A stretch of DNA of 15,525 nucleotides from JAFGTP01 sp964498725 (GTDB taxonomy: Bacteria > Fidelibacterota > UBA2242 > JAFGTP01), in assembly GCA_964498725.1 (NCBI GenBank), contig CAZCHS010000083.1:1-15525 (forward strand). Direction: 5' to 3'. Positions 1 through 8,742 of the stretch are shown here, piece by piece (positions within the stretch are counted from its first letter, which is position 1; each line of letters starts with the position of its first letter). The position numbers and the translations under genes are program-made. The notes below the pieces were generated by a model that saw only the letters and a program-made list of their open reading frames with translations, was not told the origin of the DNA and did not search any database.

Positions 1-4
1 AATA

Positions 5-47
5 TATCGGCGCAAAGCGGGCATTATTCATATTTTTATGAATAATG
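5..47. repeat. 43-nt hairpin repeat, copy 1
   Basis: Begins TATCGGCGC and ends in a perfect 11-bp hairpin: CATTATTCATA (22-32), a TTTT loop (33-36), TATGAATAATG (37-47). A second copy lies at 14919-14961 and matches at 40 of 43 positions. All three differences are transitions, one in the GC-rich head, one in the stem (an A-T pair becomes G-T) and one in the loop. The GC-rich head followed by an AT-rich hairpin resembles a REP-like or miniature mobile element. The same strand orientation is seen in both copies. Confidence 0.85.
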
Positions 48-177
48 CAGTTATTCCGTAATTTCACCAATGACGCCAGTTTCGTTGGTTTTGACCATTT
101 ACGCCAGAATTTTCTATTATTTTTTGAATACTCGACTTTCAGGCCGGCAAAACGGATAGTGGTATTTAAATCAAAAC

Positions 178-195
178 AAGGGGTAGAAACTCCTT
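178..195. repeat. Small hairpin, AAGGGGT/ACTCCTT
   Basis: AAGGGGT (178-184), a loop AGAA (185-188) and ACTCCTT (189-195) form a 7-bp stem with one G-T pair. It is not followed by a T-run in either direction, so it does not look like a terminator. It sits among other small palindromes and is best described as a REP-like unit; no second copy was seen in the window. Confidence 0.4.
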
Positions 196-251
196 ATTCC
201 GGTTCCAGAACGCAAAATTTTTGCAGAATAAACAACTTTGAGTTCTGAAAA

Positions 252-270
252 AAGACAATCCCGAAGGGAT
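252..270. repeat. GAA-loop REP-like hairpin, copy A
   Basis: After AAGACA (252-257) comes a stem ATCCC (258-262), a loop GAA (263-265) and GGGAT (266-270). A sister unit at 302-320 has the same flank, loop and length with a changed but still paired stem. No T-run follows, so a terminator role is unlikely. Confidence 0.6.
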
Positions 271-301
271 GACAGTATTGTATTGCTTAAATCCTATGAT
301 C

Positions 302-320
302 AAGACAACTCCGAAGGAGT
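302..320. repeat. GAA-loop REP-like hairpin, copy B
   Basis: AAGACA (302-307, where base 302 is the A after the leading C) is followed by ACTCC (308-312), GAA (313-315) and GGAGT (316-320). Compared with copy A, stem positions 2 and 3 have changed on both sides so that pairing is kept. The unit starts exactly 50 bases after copy A. Confidence 0.6.
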
Positions 321-337
321 GAAATAAATTGGTATCT

Positions 338-375
338 AAAAAAAAGAGGCCACGCTGAGTTACAGGCGACCTCTT
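338..375 (-). terminator. Intrinsic terminator of gltBD
   Basis: Read on the minus strand, AAGAGGTCGC (375-366) pairs with GCGTGGCCTCTT-side bases (353-344) in a 10-bp stem with two G-T pairs, followed by a run of eight T (345-338). It begins about 20 bases after the gltD stop codon, the expected place for a rho-independent terminator of the gltBD transcript. Confidence 0.85.
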
Positions 376-394
376 GGGAGGGAGAGAGAGATTT

Positions 395-1807
395 TTAATA
401 ATTCAGAAAATTTTTGATCTCATCAGCAACAATTCTTCCACTGTAAATGGCATTGACCACCAATGACGGGCCATTGACCACATCACCGGCTGAAAAAATT
501 GCCTGTTTTTGCTCTGCTGTCAAATCCTTGTCGGCAGAAGCGTTACTCATATTTAAAAAATTATTAAGAATCTCGCACTTTTCATTGCTGGTAAAACCAA
601 TGGCCAGCAGCACCAGGTCTGCGTCAATGGTCTTCTGTTGCAACTCCGTAAATTGGTGATTTTCTAAGTTCCAGTCAAGAGCTGATGTGATTATTTTTGT
701 AATTTTATTGTTTGTGCCCCGGAATTCTTTGGTCAGAAAACTCCAGATGCGGTGACAGCCTTCTTCATGGGAGCTAGAGGTACGCAGAATGTTGCGGTAT
801 TCCGGCCAGGGATTTTGGTCTGTTCGTCCTTTAGGCGGTTCCGGCAGCAGTTCAATCTGGGTGACGGATTTCGCGCCCTGCCGAATGGCGGTGCCTACAC
901 AATCCGCTCCGGTATCTCCTCCGCCAATGACCACGACTTTCTTGTCTTGGGCAGAAATATGTTCGTCTTCGGGGATGGTGTCACCGGCATTGATTTTATT
1001 CTGTTGTGTCAGGTAATCCAGCGCCTGGTGAATGCCCTTCAGGTCACGGCCGGGCACATCCAAGTCGCGGGGGGTTCTGGCGCCGGCAGCGATCAGTACC
1101 GCGTCGTAGCTTTTCATCAAATAATTGAAGGAAATGTCCACACCGATCTCCACTTCGGTTTCAAACCTGGCTCCTTCGGCTTCTATTTGAGCGACACGAC
1201 GGTCGATTTTTCGCTTGTCTAATTTGTAATCGGGAATACCATAGCGCAACAGACCGCCGATGCGATTATCCTTTTCAAAAACCACGACTTTATTCCCTTC
1301 ACGGACCAATTGCTGGGAAGCGGCCAGGCCGGCGGGACCCGAACCTATGATAGCGATTTTTTTACCGGTTTTTTGCTGGTTAATAATGGGTTGAATGTAG
1401 CCTTTTGTCCAGCCCTGTTCCACCAGTTGATTTTCGATTTGGCGAAAGGAAACTGCGTCACCGTCAATAGAAAGTGTACAGGCTTCCTCACAGGGAGCCG
1501 GGCAGACTTTACCGGTAAACTCAGGAAAATTATTGGTGGAATGGAGAATATCCAGGGCTTCCTTCCAAAGGCCGCGAAAAACCTTGTCATTAATGTCCGG
1601 AATCCGGTTTGCCAGCGGGCAGCCGAAATCATGGCAAAAGGGAACGCCGCAATTCATACAGCGTGTTGCCTGAATATTAATTTCCTGCTGACTGAGTGGT
1701 TTTTCAAAATCCAGAAAATTTTTGATTCGCTCTTCCGGGCTCAGCTTTTCCGGGTTTTTGCGTTCATAAGTTAAAAATCCGGTGCGTTTATCTAATTTAT
1801 CCATCAT
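395..1807 (-). CDS. gltD: Glutamate synthase small subunit (NADPH-GOGAT beta)
   Basis: This is the electron-input subunit of bacterial glutamate synthase. It oxidises NAD(P)H at FAD and passes electrons through iron-sulfur clusters to the FMN of GltB. The N-terminal domain has the cluster cysteines in CMNCGVPFCHDFGCP (about residues 50-64) and CPAPCEEAC (102-110). A first dinucleotide fold follows with GSGPAG (155-160), then a second with GGGDTG (295-300), and a C-terminal flavin motif FSAGD (438-442). The 470-residue length is normal for the family. The gene overlaps gltB by 11 bases, so the two are co-transcribed and probably translationally coupled. The start is ambiguous by one codon: the protein begins Met-Met, and a strong GAGGAGG lies 3 nt before the first ATG and 6 nt before the second (1804), which is the better-spaced choice. 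Family assignment is firm; NADPH rather than NADH is assumed from the bacterial family. Confidence 0.97.
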   Translation of the reverse strand: MMDKLDKRTGFLTYERKNPEKLSPEERIKNFLDFEKPLSQQEINIQATRCMNCGVPFCHDFGCPLANRIPDINDKVFRGLWKEALDILHSTNNFPEFTGKVCPAPCEEACTLSIDGDAVSFRQIENQLVEQGWTKGYIQPIINQQKTGKKIAIIGSGPAGLAASQQLVREGNKVVVFEKDNRIGGLLRYGIPDYKLDKRKIDRRVAQIEAEGARFETEVEIGVDISFNYLMKSYDAVLIAAGARTPRDLDVPGRDLKGIHQALDYLTQQNKINAGDTIPEDEHISAQDKKVVVIGGGDTGADCVGTAIRQGAKSVTQIELLPEPPKGRTDQNPWPEYRNILRTSSSHEEGCHRIWSFLTKEFRGTNNKITKIITSALDWNLENHQFTELQQKTIDADLVLLAIGFTSNEKCEILNNFLNMSNASADKDLTAEQKQAIFSAGDVVNGPSLVVNAIYSGRIVADEIKNFLNY

Positions 1808-4800
1808 ACACCTCCTCAGTTACAGACAGAGTTTCCTTGTCACTGTCCTCTTTCAGACTGATGCGCTCCAATGCTTTTTTATAGTCGATGGGCATGACTT
1901 TTACAAATAATGGAAAATGCACTTCCCAGTCCTCCAGGATCATTTTGGCTTTATTGCTGCCGGTTTCCGCGTAATGCTCTTCGATCAGGGATTTCAATTC
2001 CGCGCGGTCATTTTCATGCCAAACAGTTTCCAGGTCCACCATATCGAGATTACAGCGATTGTCAAACAATTCTGAATCATCATAAACATAAGCGACACCC
2101 CCGCTCATGCCAGCCGCAAAGTTTTTTCCGGTTTCTCCCAGCGCCACCACTTTTCCGCCGGTCATGTATTCACAGCAATGGTCACCGACGCCTTCAACAA
2201 CAGCAGTGGCGCCACTGTTACGCACGCAAAAGCGTTCTCCGGCGCGGCCGCGAATGAATATTTTCCCACCGGTGGCACCAAATAGTACGACATTACCGCA
2301 GATGACATTTTTCTCGGCTTTAAATTTGGAATCCGGTGACGGTACCACAACAATTTTCCCCCCTGACATTCCTTTACCGAGGTAATCATTAACGTCCCCC
2401 TGAATCTTGAAATTGATGCCGGGAACCAGGAACGCACCGAAGCTCTGTCCCGCAGAACCGGTGAAATTAATGGTCAACTGGTCTTTTTTCAGGCCCTGTC
2501 CGCCTAATTCTTTGGTGAGTTTGCCACTGATTTCCGCGCCAATGGTGCGGTTGGTGTTTTTGATTTTCAGGTCAAGATTTACGAATTTACCGGTTGTGAT
2601 GATCTCATCGGCAGCTTTCAGCAGCGCCAGATCCAGTTCCGAATATTGAATTCTGGTCAGTTCCGCAGCGCTTTTGAGGTCATTGTTTTTTTGTAAATGA
2701 TCGCTGTTTAAAATTCCACTAAGGTCGATTTTGTGGGCTTTCCACAATTTTACGGCATGATTGAAATCCAGCAGATCAACCCGGCCCACCATTTCATCAA
2801 TGCTTTTAAAGCCTAATTGCGCCATCAATTCACGTAATTCCTGGGCGATAAAACGCAGAAAATTGACAATGTATTCCGGTTTTCCGGTGAAGCGTTTTCG
2901 TAATTCACTATCTTGCGTGGCCACGCCTACCGGACAGGTATTTTTGTGGCATTTGCGCATCATCACACAGCCGACACAGATCAGGATGGAGGTACCGAAC
3001 CCGAATTCTTCCGCACCGAGTAGTGTCGCGATAGCCAGGTCTTTTCCGGTTTTCAATTGTCCATCCACCTGTAATCGGACATTTTTTCGTAATCCGTTGA
3101 GAATTAAGGATTGCTGGGTTTCCGCCAATCCTAATTCCCAGGGAAGGCCGGCATGTTTGATGGCGGTTAATGGTGAAGCTCCGGTGCCGCCTTTTTGTCC
3201 TGAGATCAGGATCATGTCGGCTTTGGCTTTCGCAACACCGGAAGCGATGGTGCCGACCCCTGCTTCGGAAACTAATTTTACCGAAACACGGGAATTATCG
3301 CTCACTTTTTTCAGATCATAGATCAGTTGCGCCAGATCTTCGATAGAGTAAATATCGTGATGTGGCGGCGGTGAGATCAGGGTCACACCGGGAGTTGTGT
3401 GACGGATTTTCGCAATTTCACGGCTGACTTTGTGGCCCGGCAGCTGGCCGCCTTCGCCGGGTTTCGCGCCCTGGGCCATTTTGATCTGGATTTCATCGGC
3501 ATTGACCAAATATTCGGTAGTCACACCAAAACGGCCGGAAGCGATCTGACGAATGCGGGAGCGTTTGGTGTCCCCATTTTTATAAATTTTGTTTCTAACG
3601 GGGTCTTCACCGCCTTCGCCGGAGTTGGACTTGCCGCCCAGCCGGTTCATGGCAATGGCAATGGTTTCGTGGGCTTCCTTACTGATGGATCCCATGGACA
3701 TAGCCGCCGAGACAAATCGTTTGACGATATTATCAACCGGTTCCACCTCATCGATGTCGATGGGATTGAACGTTTTGAATTTCAACAATCCCCGCAGCAA
3801 ACCGCCCTCTTCATATTTTTGGTTCATTTCCGTGGTGAATTCTTTAAAGGTTTCATAGTCACCATTGCGAACGGCTTTTTGAAATTTGTGAATCGCCGAA
3901 GCATCCCAGAAATGTTTTTCGCCGTCTTTTCGGACGCGATACTGGCCGCCGGAGGCCAGCACTTTTGTAGAAATATTCCCGAGAAAAGCTTTATCAAACC
4001 GTGTTTTCACCTCACGGGTAATTTCTTTCAGTCCCAATCCACCGATGCGGGAAACAGTGCCGGTAAAATATTTATTAATCACAGATTTGTTGAGTCCCAC
4101 CGCTTCAAAAATCTGGTTGCCCCAGAAACTATGGAGTGTGGAAATGCCCATTCGGCTGAAAGTTTTCAACAACCCTTTTTTCACGGCTGTGATATAACGG
4201 TCCATGGCAACTTCCGATGATTTAACCGGATGAAGCATATTTTTGTGATAGAGGTCGTCAATGGAATAATAAGCCAGGTACGGGCAAATGGCGTCTGTGC
4301 CATAAGCCAGCAACAGCGCGTACTGCATCACTTCGCGAATTTCACCGGACTCAACAATGATCGCGGCGGATGTTCGCAGTCCTTTTTCTAGTAAATTGTG
4401 GTGCAGGCCGGCGGCCGCCAGTAATGAAGGAATCGGCGCCTGGTCTTTGTTAATGGTTTTATCGGTCAGGATCAGCATGGAGACATCTTCGGCGATATAT
4501 TGTTCCGCCAATTGATAAATATTTTCCATGGCTGCTGCCAGGTTTTTTCCGCTATCATCGGGGGTGAATAAAATCTCGATTTCGCGACTTATTAGATCGG
4601 GGTTGTTGCTGTCCCGTAGTTTTTTGATATCCGTAATACTGAGAACCGGATGATGCAATTTCAAACTGCTGTAATATTGTGAAGTTTCTTCCAGCAAATT
4701 GTTTTCCTTTTCCAGAAAACTTTCCAGGGACATCACCAATTCTTCTCGCAACGGGTCGATGGGTGGATTCGTCACCTGGGCGAACATCTGCTTAAAATAG

Positions 4801-6359
4801 TTAAACAAGAGGTTGTCTTTTTGGGATAAGACAGTCAGCGCTGTATCATTGCCCATCGAGCCGATGGCTTCCTGGCCTTTTCGCGCCATGGGACGCAGAA
4901 TTTTGTGGCAGACTTCGTCGGTATAGCCAAAAGCGATTTGTTTTTCCAGTAATTCCTCAGTGCCGATACTGTGGGTTTCGTCAGGGGCAAAGAGTCCGCG
5001 TAATTCCATACGCCGGTTTTTTACCCAGCGGCGATAGGGTTTTTGCCGGGAAATTTTGGATTTAATTTCCTTATCCGGAACCACCCGTTTTTCCTGGAAA
5101 TCCACCAGTAGCATTTTACCGGGCTGAAGCCTCCCTTTCTGCTTGATCCTGGATTCATCAATGTTCAAGACGCCGGTTTCCGAACTCAGTATGATTTTGT
5201 CGTCATTTGTGATCAGAAATCGTGACGGGCGTAATCCGTTTCGATCCAGGGTGGCGCCTAAATAGCGTTCATCACAAAAAACCAGTGACGCCGGCCCGTC
5301 CCAGGGCTCCATAATCGAGGAATGAAATTCATAAAACGCCCGCTTGTCCTCACTCATTTGAATCTGTTGCGATACTGCTTCCGGCACCATCATCATCATG
5401 GCGTGAGGCAGGGAACGGCCGCCATTGACCAGCAATTCCAATACATTATCAAAAATCGCGGAATCGCTGCCCGATTCATCGATCACCGGTTTGATGGCTT
5501 CGATTTTTTCACCAAAAAGTGGCGATTGCATAATCGCTTCCCGGGCTTTCATACGGTTGATATTGCCGCGGACAGTGTTGATTTCTCCATTATGAGCGAT
5601 ATAGCGAAAAGGCTGTGCCAGGTTCCACGACGGCAGTGTGTTGGTACTGAAGCGCTGGTGAACAATGCAAAAGGAGACTTTAAATTCTTTATTTCCCAGA
5701 TCGGTGTAATAGTCCGATAATTGTTCTGATGTCAGTAATCCTTTATAAATGATAGAATAATGAGATAGGCTGGGAATATAAAATTGCGAGCAGTCATCGG
5801 AAATGGTGTTTTTCACAATTTTTTCGATGCGACGCCGAATAATATAAAGTTTCCGCTGAAAATTTCGTCCCTCAAGGCCATTGGAACCGATGAATATTTG
5901 TTTGATTTCCGGTTCGGTATTTCTGGCCAGTTGTCCCAAAGAAGAATTATCGGTCTCCACAGCTTTCCAGCCCAGAAGTTGACCCTTCTCTTCTTCGATA
6001 ACTTTGTTGAATTCGGAAATAATTTTTTTGCTGAGTCGCTCAACAGGAGGCAAAAACACCAAACCTGTGCCGTAATTACCATATTCCGGCAATTTCAGGT
6101 CAGCATATTTTTTACGGTAAAAGGAATCGGGAATTTGAAATAGGAGTCCCGCGCCGTCACCGGTCTTGGCGTCGCCTCCCACTGCGCCACGGTGTTCCAG
6201 ATTATGCAGGATTGTGATTCCGTTTTTGACAATTGAATGTTCTCTCTTGCCGTTGATATTGGCGATAAAGCCAATTCCGCAGGCATCATGCTCAAATTTG
6301 GGGTCATAAAGCCCCTGGCAGACCGCCTGTCCGGCTGCATTTTGTTTAAACGTGTTCAT
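1797..6359 (-). CDS. gltB: Glutamate synthase large subunit (GOGAT alpha)
   Basis: Catalyses glutamine + 2-oxoglutarate + 2 e- to two glutamates. The N-terminal class II glutaminase domain has its nucleophile in HDACGIGF. The Cys is residue 27, so a short propeptide of 26 residues must be removed, as in the known family. The central domain follows, then the FMN-binding synthase domain (roughly residues 820-1190) with GQKGGTGASP. This domain holds the [3Fe-4S] cysteines C1131, C1137 and C1142 (spacing C-x5-C-x4-C, ending CPVGVATQ). The C-terminal GXGXG beta-helix domain includes GKGMSGGKIVV. The length of 1520 is typical. The start is supported by AGGA 7 nt upstream on the minus strand. No sigma-54 promoter is visible in the 155-bp gap to glnN; the gap contains the glnN terminator, so gltBD probably has its own promoter there. 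Assignment is secure. Confidence 0.98.
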   Translation of the reverse strand: MNTFKQNAAGQAVCQGLYDPKFEHDACGIGFIANINGKREHSIVKNGITILHNLEHRGAVGGDAKTGDGAGLLFQIPDSFYRKKYADLKLPEYGNYGTGLVFLPPVERLSKKIISEFNKVIEEEKGQLLGWKAVETDNSSLGQLARNTEPEIKQIFIGSNGLEGRNFQRKLYIIRRRIEKIVKNTISDDCSQFYIPSLSHYSIIYKGLLTSEQLSDYYTDLGNKEFKVSFCIVHQRFSTNTLPSWNLAQPFRYIAHNGEINTVRGNINRMKAREAIMQSPLFGEKIEAIKPVIDESGSDSAIFDNVLELLVNGGRSLPHAMMMMVPEAVSQQIQMSEDKRAFYEFHSSIMEPWDGPASLVFCDERYLGATLDRNGLRPSRFLITNDDKIILSSETGVLNIDESRIKQKGRLQPGKMLLVDFQEKRVVPDKEIKSKISRQKPYRRWVKNRRMELRGLFAPDETHSIGTEELLEKQIAFGYTDEVCHKILRPMARKGQEAIGSMGNDTALTVLSQKDNLLFNYFKQMFAQVTNPPIDPLREELVMSLESFLEKENNLLEETSQYYSSLKLHHPVLSITDIKKLRDSNNPDLISREIEILFTPDDSGKNLAAAMENIYQLAEQYIAEDVSMLILTDKTINKDQAPIPSLLAAAGLHHNLLEKGLRTSAAIIVESGEIREVMQYALLLAYGTDAICPYLAYYSIDDLYHKNMLHPVKSSEVAMDRYITAVKKGLLKTFSRMGISTLHSFWGNQIFEAVGLNKSVINKYFTGTVSRIGGLGLKEITREVKTRFDKAFLGNISTKVLASGGQYRVRKDGEKHFWDASAIHKFQKAVRNGDYETFKEFTTEMNQKYEEGGLLRGLLKFKTFNPIDIDEVEPVDNIVKRFVSAAMSMGSISKEAHETIAIAMNRLGGKSNSGEGGEDPVRNKIYKNGDTKRSRIRQIASGRFGVTTEYLVNADEIQIKMAQGAKPGEGGQLPGHKVSREIAKIRHTTPGVTLISPPPHHDIYSIEDLAQLIYDLKKVSDNSRVSVKLVSEAGVGTIASGVAKAKADMILISGQKGGTGASPLTAIKHAGLPWELGLAETQQSLILNGLRKNVRLQVDGQLKTGKDLAIATLLGAEEFGFGTSILICVGCVMMRKCHKNTCPVGVATQDSELRKRFTGKPEYIVNFLRFIAQELRELMAQLGFKSIDEMVGRVDLLDFNHAVKLWKAHKIDLSGILNSDHLQKNNDLKSAAELTRIQYSELDLALLKAADEIITTGKFVNLDLKIKNTNRTIGAEISGKLTKELGGQGLKKDQLTINFTGSAGQSFGAFLVPGINFKIQGDVNDYLGKGMSGGKIVVVPSPDSKFKAEKNVICGNVVLFGATGGKIFIRGRAGERFCVRNSGATAVVEGVGDHCCEYMTGGKVVALGETGKNFAAGMSGGVAYVYDDSELFDNRCNLDMVDLETVWHENDRAELKSLIEEHYAETGSNKAKMILEDWEVHFPLFVKVMPIDYKKALERISLKEDSDKETLSVTEEVYDG
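1811..1817 (-). promoter_or_regulatory. Strong ribosome site of gltD inside gltB
   Basis: GAGGAGG on the minus strand lies within the last codons of gltB. It sits 3 nt from the ATG at 1807 and 6 nt from the ATG at 1804. The spacing favours 1804 as the true start and supports coupled translation of the two subunits. Confidence 0.7.
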
Positions 6360-6456
6360 TGTATTTTCCTGTGTGTGTTTTGTGCTTTATGCCAATGAAA
6401 TCGATTTTGTTTTCATTTTTGTGATTCCATGGCAAAAAAATATTTTGTAATGAGAT

Positions 6457-6496
6457 AAAAATCCCGGAGAGCCCCGATGCTATCGGAACTTCCGGG
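6457..6496 (-). terminator. Intrinsic terminator of glnN
   Basis: On the minus strand CCCGGA (6468-6463 side) and TCCGGG (6496-6491 side) form an outer 6-bp stem. Inside it is a second 5-bp stem CCGAT/ATCGG (6474-6478 and 6482-6486) with a 3-nt loop. Five T follow (6461-6457). It starts about 19 bases after the glnN stop and separates glnN from gltB. The inner CCGAT-N3-ATCGG unit looks like a REP palindrome recruited into a terminator (inference). Confidence 0.8.
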
Positions 6497-6514
6497 TCCT
6501 CACATCATTTTATT

Positions 6515-8692
6515 TTATAAATTAAACAGCATTTCACTGTACTTGGGTAGCGGCCAGAGGTCATCAGGCATCATTTCTTCCAGTGTGTCGATTCTTTCTC
6601 TTGCGCTGGTCATAATATCCAACAACTGATCAGGGAAGAATTTCGCTTTTGATGAAATATTTTCAATTGCACCTGCTTCTTTGAGTTTACTTTCCATTTC
6701 AGTTATGGATTCCTTAATATATTTCATGTGATCCAGGATGATTACCAATTCCTTTTCATAATGGTTATAGGAATCCGGTTCAACCACATCGGAAAGGGAT
6801 CTCAAATCCTTGATCAGTTTAATCAATTCACCCTGATATTTCTGGATTGCCGGTAAAATTTTAGTATTGGTAATATTAATAAATGTAGTGACCTCAATTT
6901 CCAGGGCACTGATGTATTTTTCCACCATGGCAGTGTGGAATAATGCCAGTTCACATTCGGTATAAATACCTTTGCGTAAAAACATTTTTTTGTTTTTTTG
7001 TGAAATAATGGCGTCCAGCGCATAGCCGGTATTGGGCAGAACCGTTAGTCCACGATTAACCGCTTCGGTTTTCCATTCATCAGAGTAATTATTCCCTTCG
7101 AAACGAACCACTTCTGTCACTTTGATATATTTTTGTAAAACTTCCTGGGTTGCTTCAGTCAGACTCTTGCCGCTGTCAATTGCTGAAGAAATTTCTCCGT
7201 GAATTTTGTCCAGTGAATCGGCGACAGTCGCATTCAAAACAACATTTGGAAAGGAAACCGATTGTTCCGAGCCCACCGCGCGAAATTCAAACTTTGAGCC
7301 GGTAAAAGCAAAAGGGGAGGTTCGGTTTCTGTCGGTGTTGTGTTTAATGATCGGCGGTAATTTATCAATACCGAGACTGAGGAATTTGTTGCCGTCGGAT
7401 TCAAAATTTTTACTTTTTTTAATGGCATCCAGCACTTTATTCAGGGTTTCGCCAAGAAAGACCGACATAATAGCCGGTGGTGCTTCGTGTCCGCCCAGAC
7501 GGTGATCATTGCCGGCGCTGGCAGCGGTCGCTCTTAATAAACCGCCATGTTCGTAAACGGCATTCAGAACCGCGACAAGAAAGACAACAAACTGCATGTT
7601 TTCATGGGGTGTTTCACCGGGGTCCAGGAGATTGTTGCCATCGGAATCCATCAATGACCAATTGTTGTGCTTTCCGCTACCGTTAATTCCGGCAAAGGGC
7701 TTTTCATGCAACAGATAGGCCATTCCATGACGGGCCGCAACTTTTCGCATGACGTCCATGGTGATCTGATTCCGGTCAGCCCCCACATTGGTTTCATCGA
7801 AAATTGGCGCTACTTCAAACTGGTTGGGCGCCACTTCATTATGACGGGTTTTGGACGGAATGCCGAGTTTATCCAGTTCCGCTTCCGCGTCATCCATATA
7901 AGCCAGCACCCGTTCTTTGATTGATCCGAAATAATGATCATCCAACTGTTGCGCTTTGGTGGGCATTGCACCGGTCAAGGTTCTGCCGGTGATCTGCAGG
8001 TCCAGCCGCGCGTCATAATAAGATTTATCGATAAGAAAATATTCCTGTTCCGCCCCGATTGTTGAGACAACACTGCTGGCAGTTGTATTTCCGAAAAGCT
8101 TCAAAATTTTGAGCGCTGATTCATTAATAGCATCCATTGATCTTAATAATGGTGTTTTCTTATCCAGAGCTTCGCCATTATAGCTGATAAAAACAGAGGG
8201 AATGCATAATACGCCGCCTTTTTTGCTGGTCATAATAAAAGCCGGTGAGGTGGGATCCCAGGCAGTATACCCACGGGCCTCGAATGTGGTACGGCTACCA
8301 CCGCTGGGGAAAGAAGAGGCGTCAGGCTCTCCCTGGATCAACTGGCTGGCGCGAAAGCGTTCGATGACATACCCATCGTTTTCAATTTCCAAAAAGGCGT
8401 CATGCTTTTCAGCTGTTAATCCGGTCAAAGGCTGGAACCAGTGACAAAAATGAGTAACCCCTTTTTCAATGGCCCACTCTTTCATGGCGTGGGCAACGGT
8501 AGTGGCCAGTTCATTATCCATTTTTTCGCCTTCAGCAATGACCGCATGCATTTTTTTATAAGTATCGCGGGGTAATCTCTCACGCATAACAGCATCGTTA
8601 AAACAATTTTCGCCAAAGCGCCCCAGTCGAGTATTTTTACAAACTACGGGTTCAATTCCGGCGGCATTTTTTCGTTCTAATACTTCTGACAT
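6515..8692 (-). CDS. glnN: Glutamine synthetase type III
   Basis: ATP-dependent synthesis of glutamine from glutamate and ammonium, the entry step of the GS-GOGAT cycle. It is type III rather than GSI or GSII because of its 725 residues and the characteristic N-terminal segment: FGENCFNDAVMRERLP (about residues 26-41), THFCHWFQPLTG (80-91) and the stretch GEPDASSFPSGGSRTTFEAR (121-140). Metal and substrate motifs follow in order: GAEQEYFL (213-220, with the metal-binding Glu residues), NQFEVAP (290-296), NGSGKHNNWS (337-346) and AGNDHRLGGHEAPP (393-406). The C-terminal quarter is helical and family-specific. AAGAGGA lies 4 nt before the ATG. The gene diverges from the NifA-like regulator, and a cluster of AAAGTTA half-sites lies 28-50 bp upstream of its start, suggesting local transcriptional control. 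It ends in its own terminator, 155 bp before gltB. Confidence 0.98.
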   Translation of the reverse strand: MSEVLERKNAAGIEPVVCKNTRLGRFGENCFNDAVMRERLPRDTYKKMHAVIAEGEKMDNELATTVAHAMKEWAIEKGVTHFCHWFQPLTGLTAEKHDAFLEIENDGYVIERFRASQLIQGEPDASSFPSGGSRTTFEARGYTAWDPTSPAFIMTSKKGGVLCIPSVFISYNGEALDKKTPLLRSMDAINESALKILKLFGNTTASSVVSTIGAEQEYFLIDKSYYDARLDLQITGRTLTGAMPTKAQQLDDHYFGSIKERVLAYMDDAEAELDKLGIPSKTRHNEVAPNQFEVAPIFDETNVGADRNQITMDVMRKVAARHGMAYLLHEKPFAGINGSGKHNNWSLMDSDGNNLLDPGETPHENMQFVVFLVAVLNAVYEHGGLLRATAASAGNDHRLGGHEAPPAIMSVFLGETLNKVLDAIKKSKNFESDGNKFLSLGIDKLPPIIKHNTDRNRTSPFAFTGSKFEFRAVGSEQSVSFPNVVLNATVADSLDKIHGEISSAIDSGKSLTEATQEVLQKYIKVTEVVRFEGNNYSDEWKTEAVNRGLTVLPNTGYALDAIISQKNKKMFLRKGIYTECELALFHTAMVEKYISALEIEVTTFINITNTKILPAIQKYQGELIKLIKDLRSLSDVVEPDSYNHYEKELVIILDHMKYIKESITEMESKLKEAGAIENISSKAKFFPDQLLDIMTSARERIDTLEEMMPDDLWPLPKYSEMLFNL

Positions 8693-8719
8693 ATTTTCCT
8701 CTTCAATTATATTGTTTTC

Positions 8720-8742
8720 AAAGTTACAAAGTTAATAACTTT
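8720..8742. promoter_or_regulatory. AAAGTTA operator-like cluster upstream of glnN
   Basis: Three copies of the same 7-mer occur in 23 bases: AAAGTTA at 8720-8726, AAAGTTA at 8728-8734 and its reverse complement TAACTTT at 8736-8742. The last two form a 15-bp perfect dyad with a one-base centre. The cluster lies 28-50 bp before the glnN start codon, where a repressor or activator could act. The binding factor is unknown. Confidence 0.5.

Larger units (their letters stand above)
1..394. other. Non-coding left end with palindromic repeats
   Basis: No convincing gene lies here. The one open frame on the plus strand (45-248) begins inside a hairpin repeat and has no ribosome site or recognisable motif. 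The stretch contains a 43-nt hairpin repeat at 5-47, a hairpin at 178-195, two related GAA-loop hairpins at 258-270 and 308-320, and the gltD terminator at 338-375. The density of unrelated small palindromes in about 330 bases is typical of an intergenic REP-type repeat mosaic (inference). Confidence 0.7.

Noticed and set aside
45..248. Possible 67-codon gene on the plus strand
   Set aside because: It starts inside the 43-nt hairpin repeat, lacks a ribosome site and shows no recognisable motif.
6412..6436. CRP-like site TGTGATTCCATGGCA upstream of gltB
   Set aside because: Only one half-site matches; the second is too poor to call.
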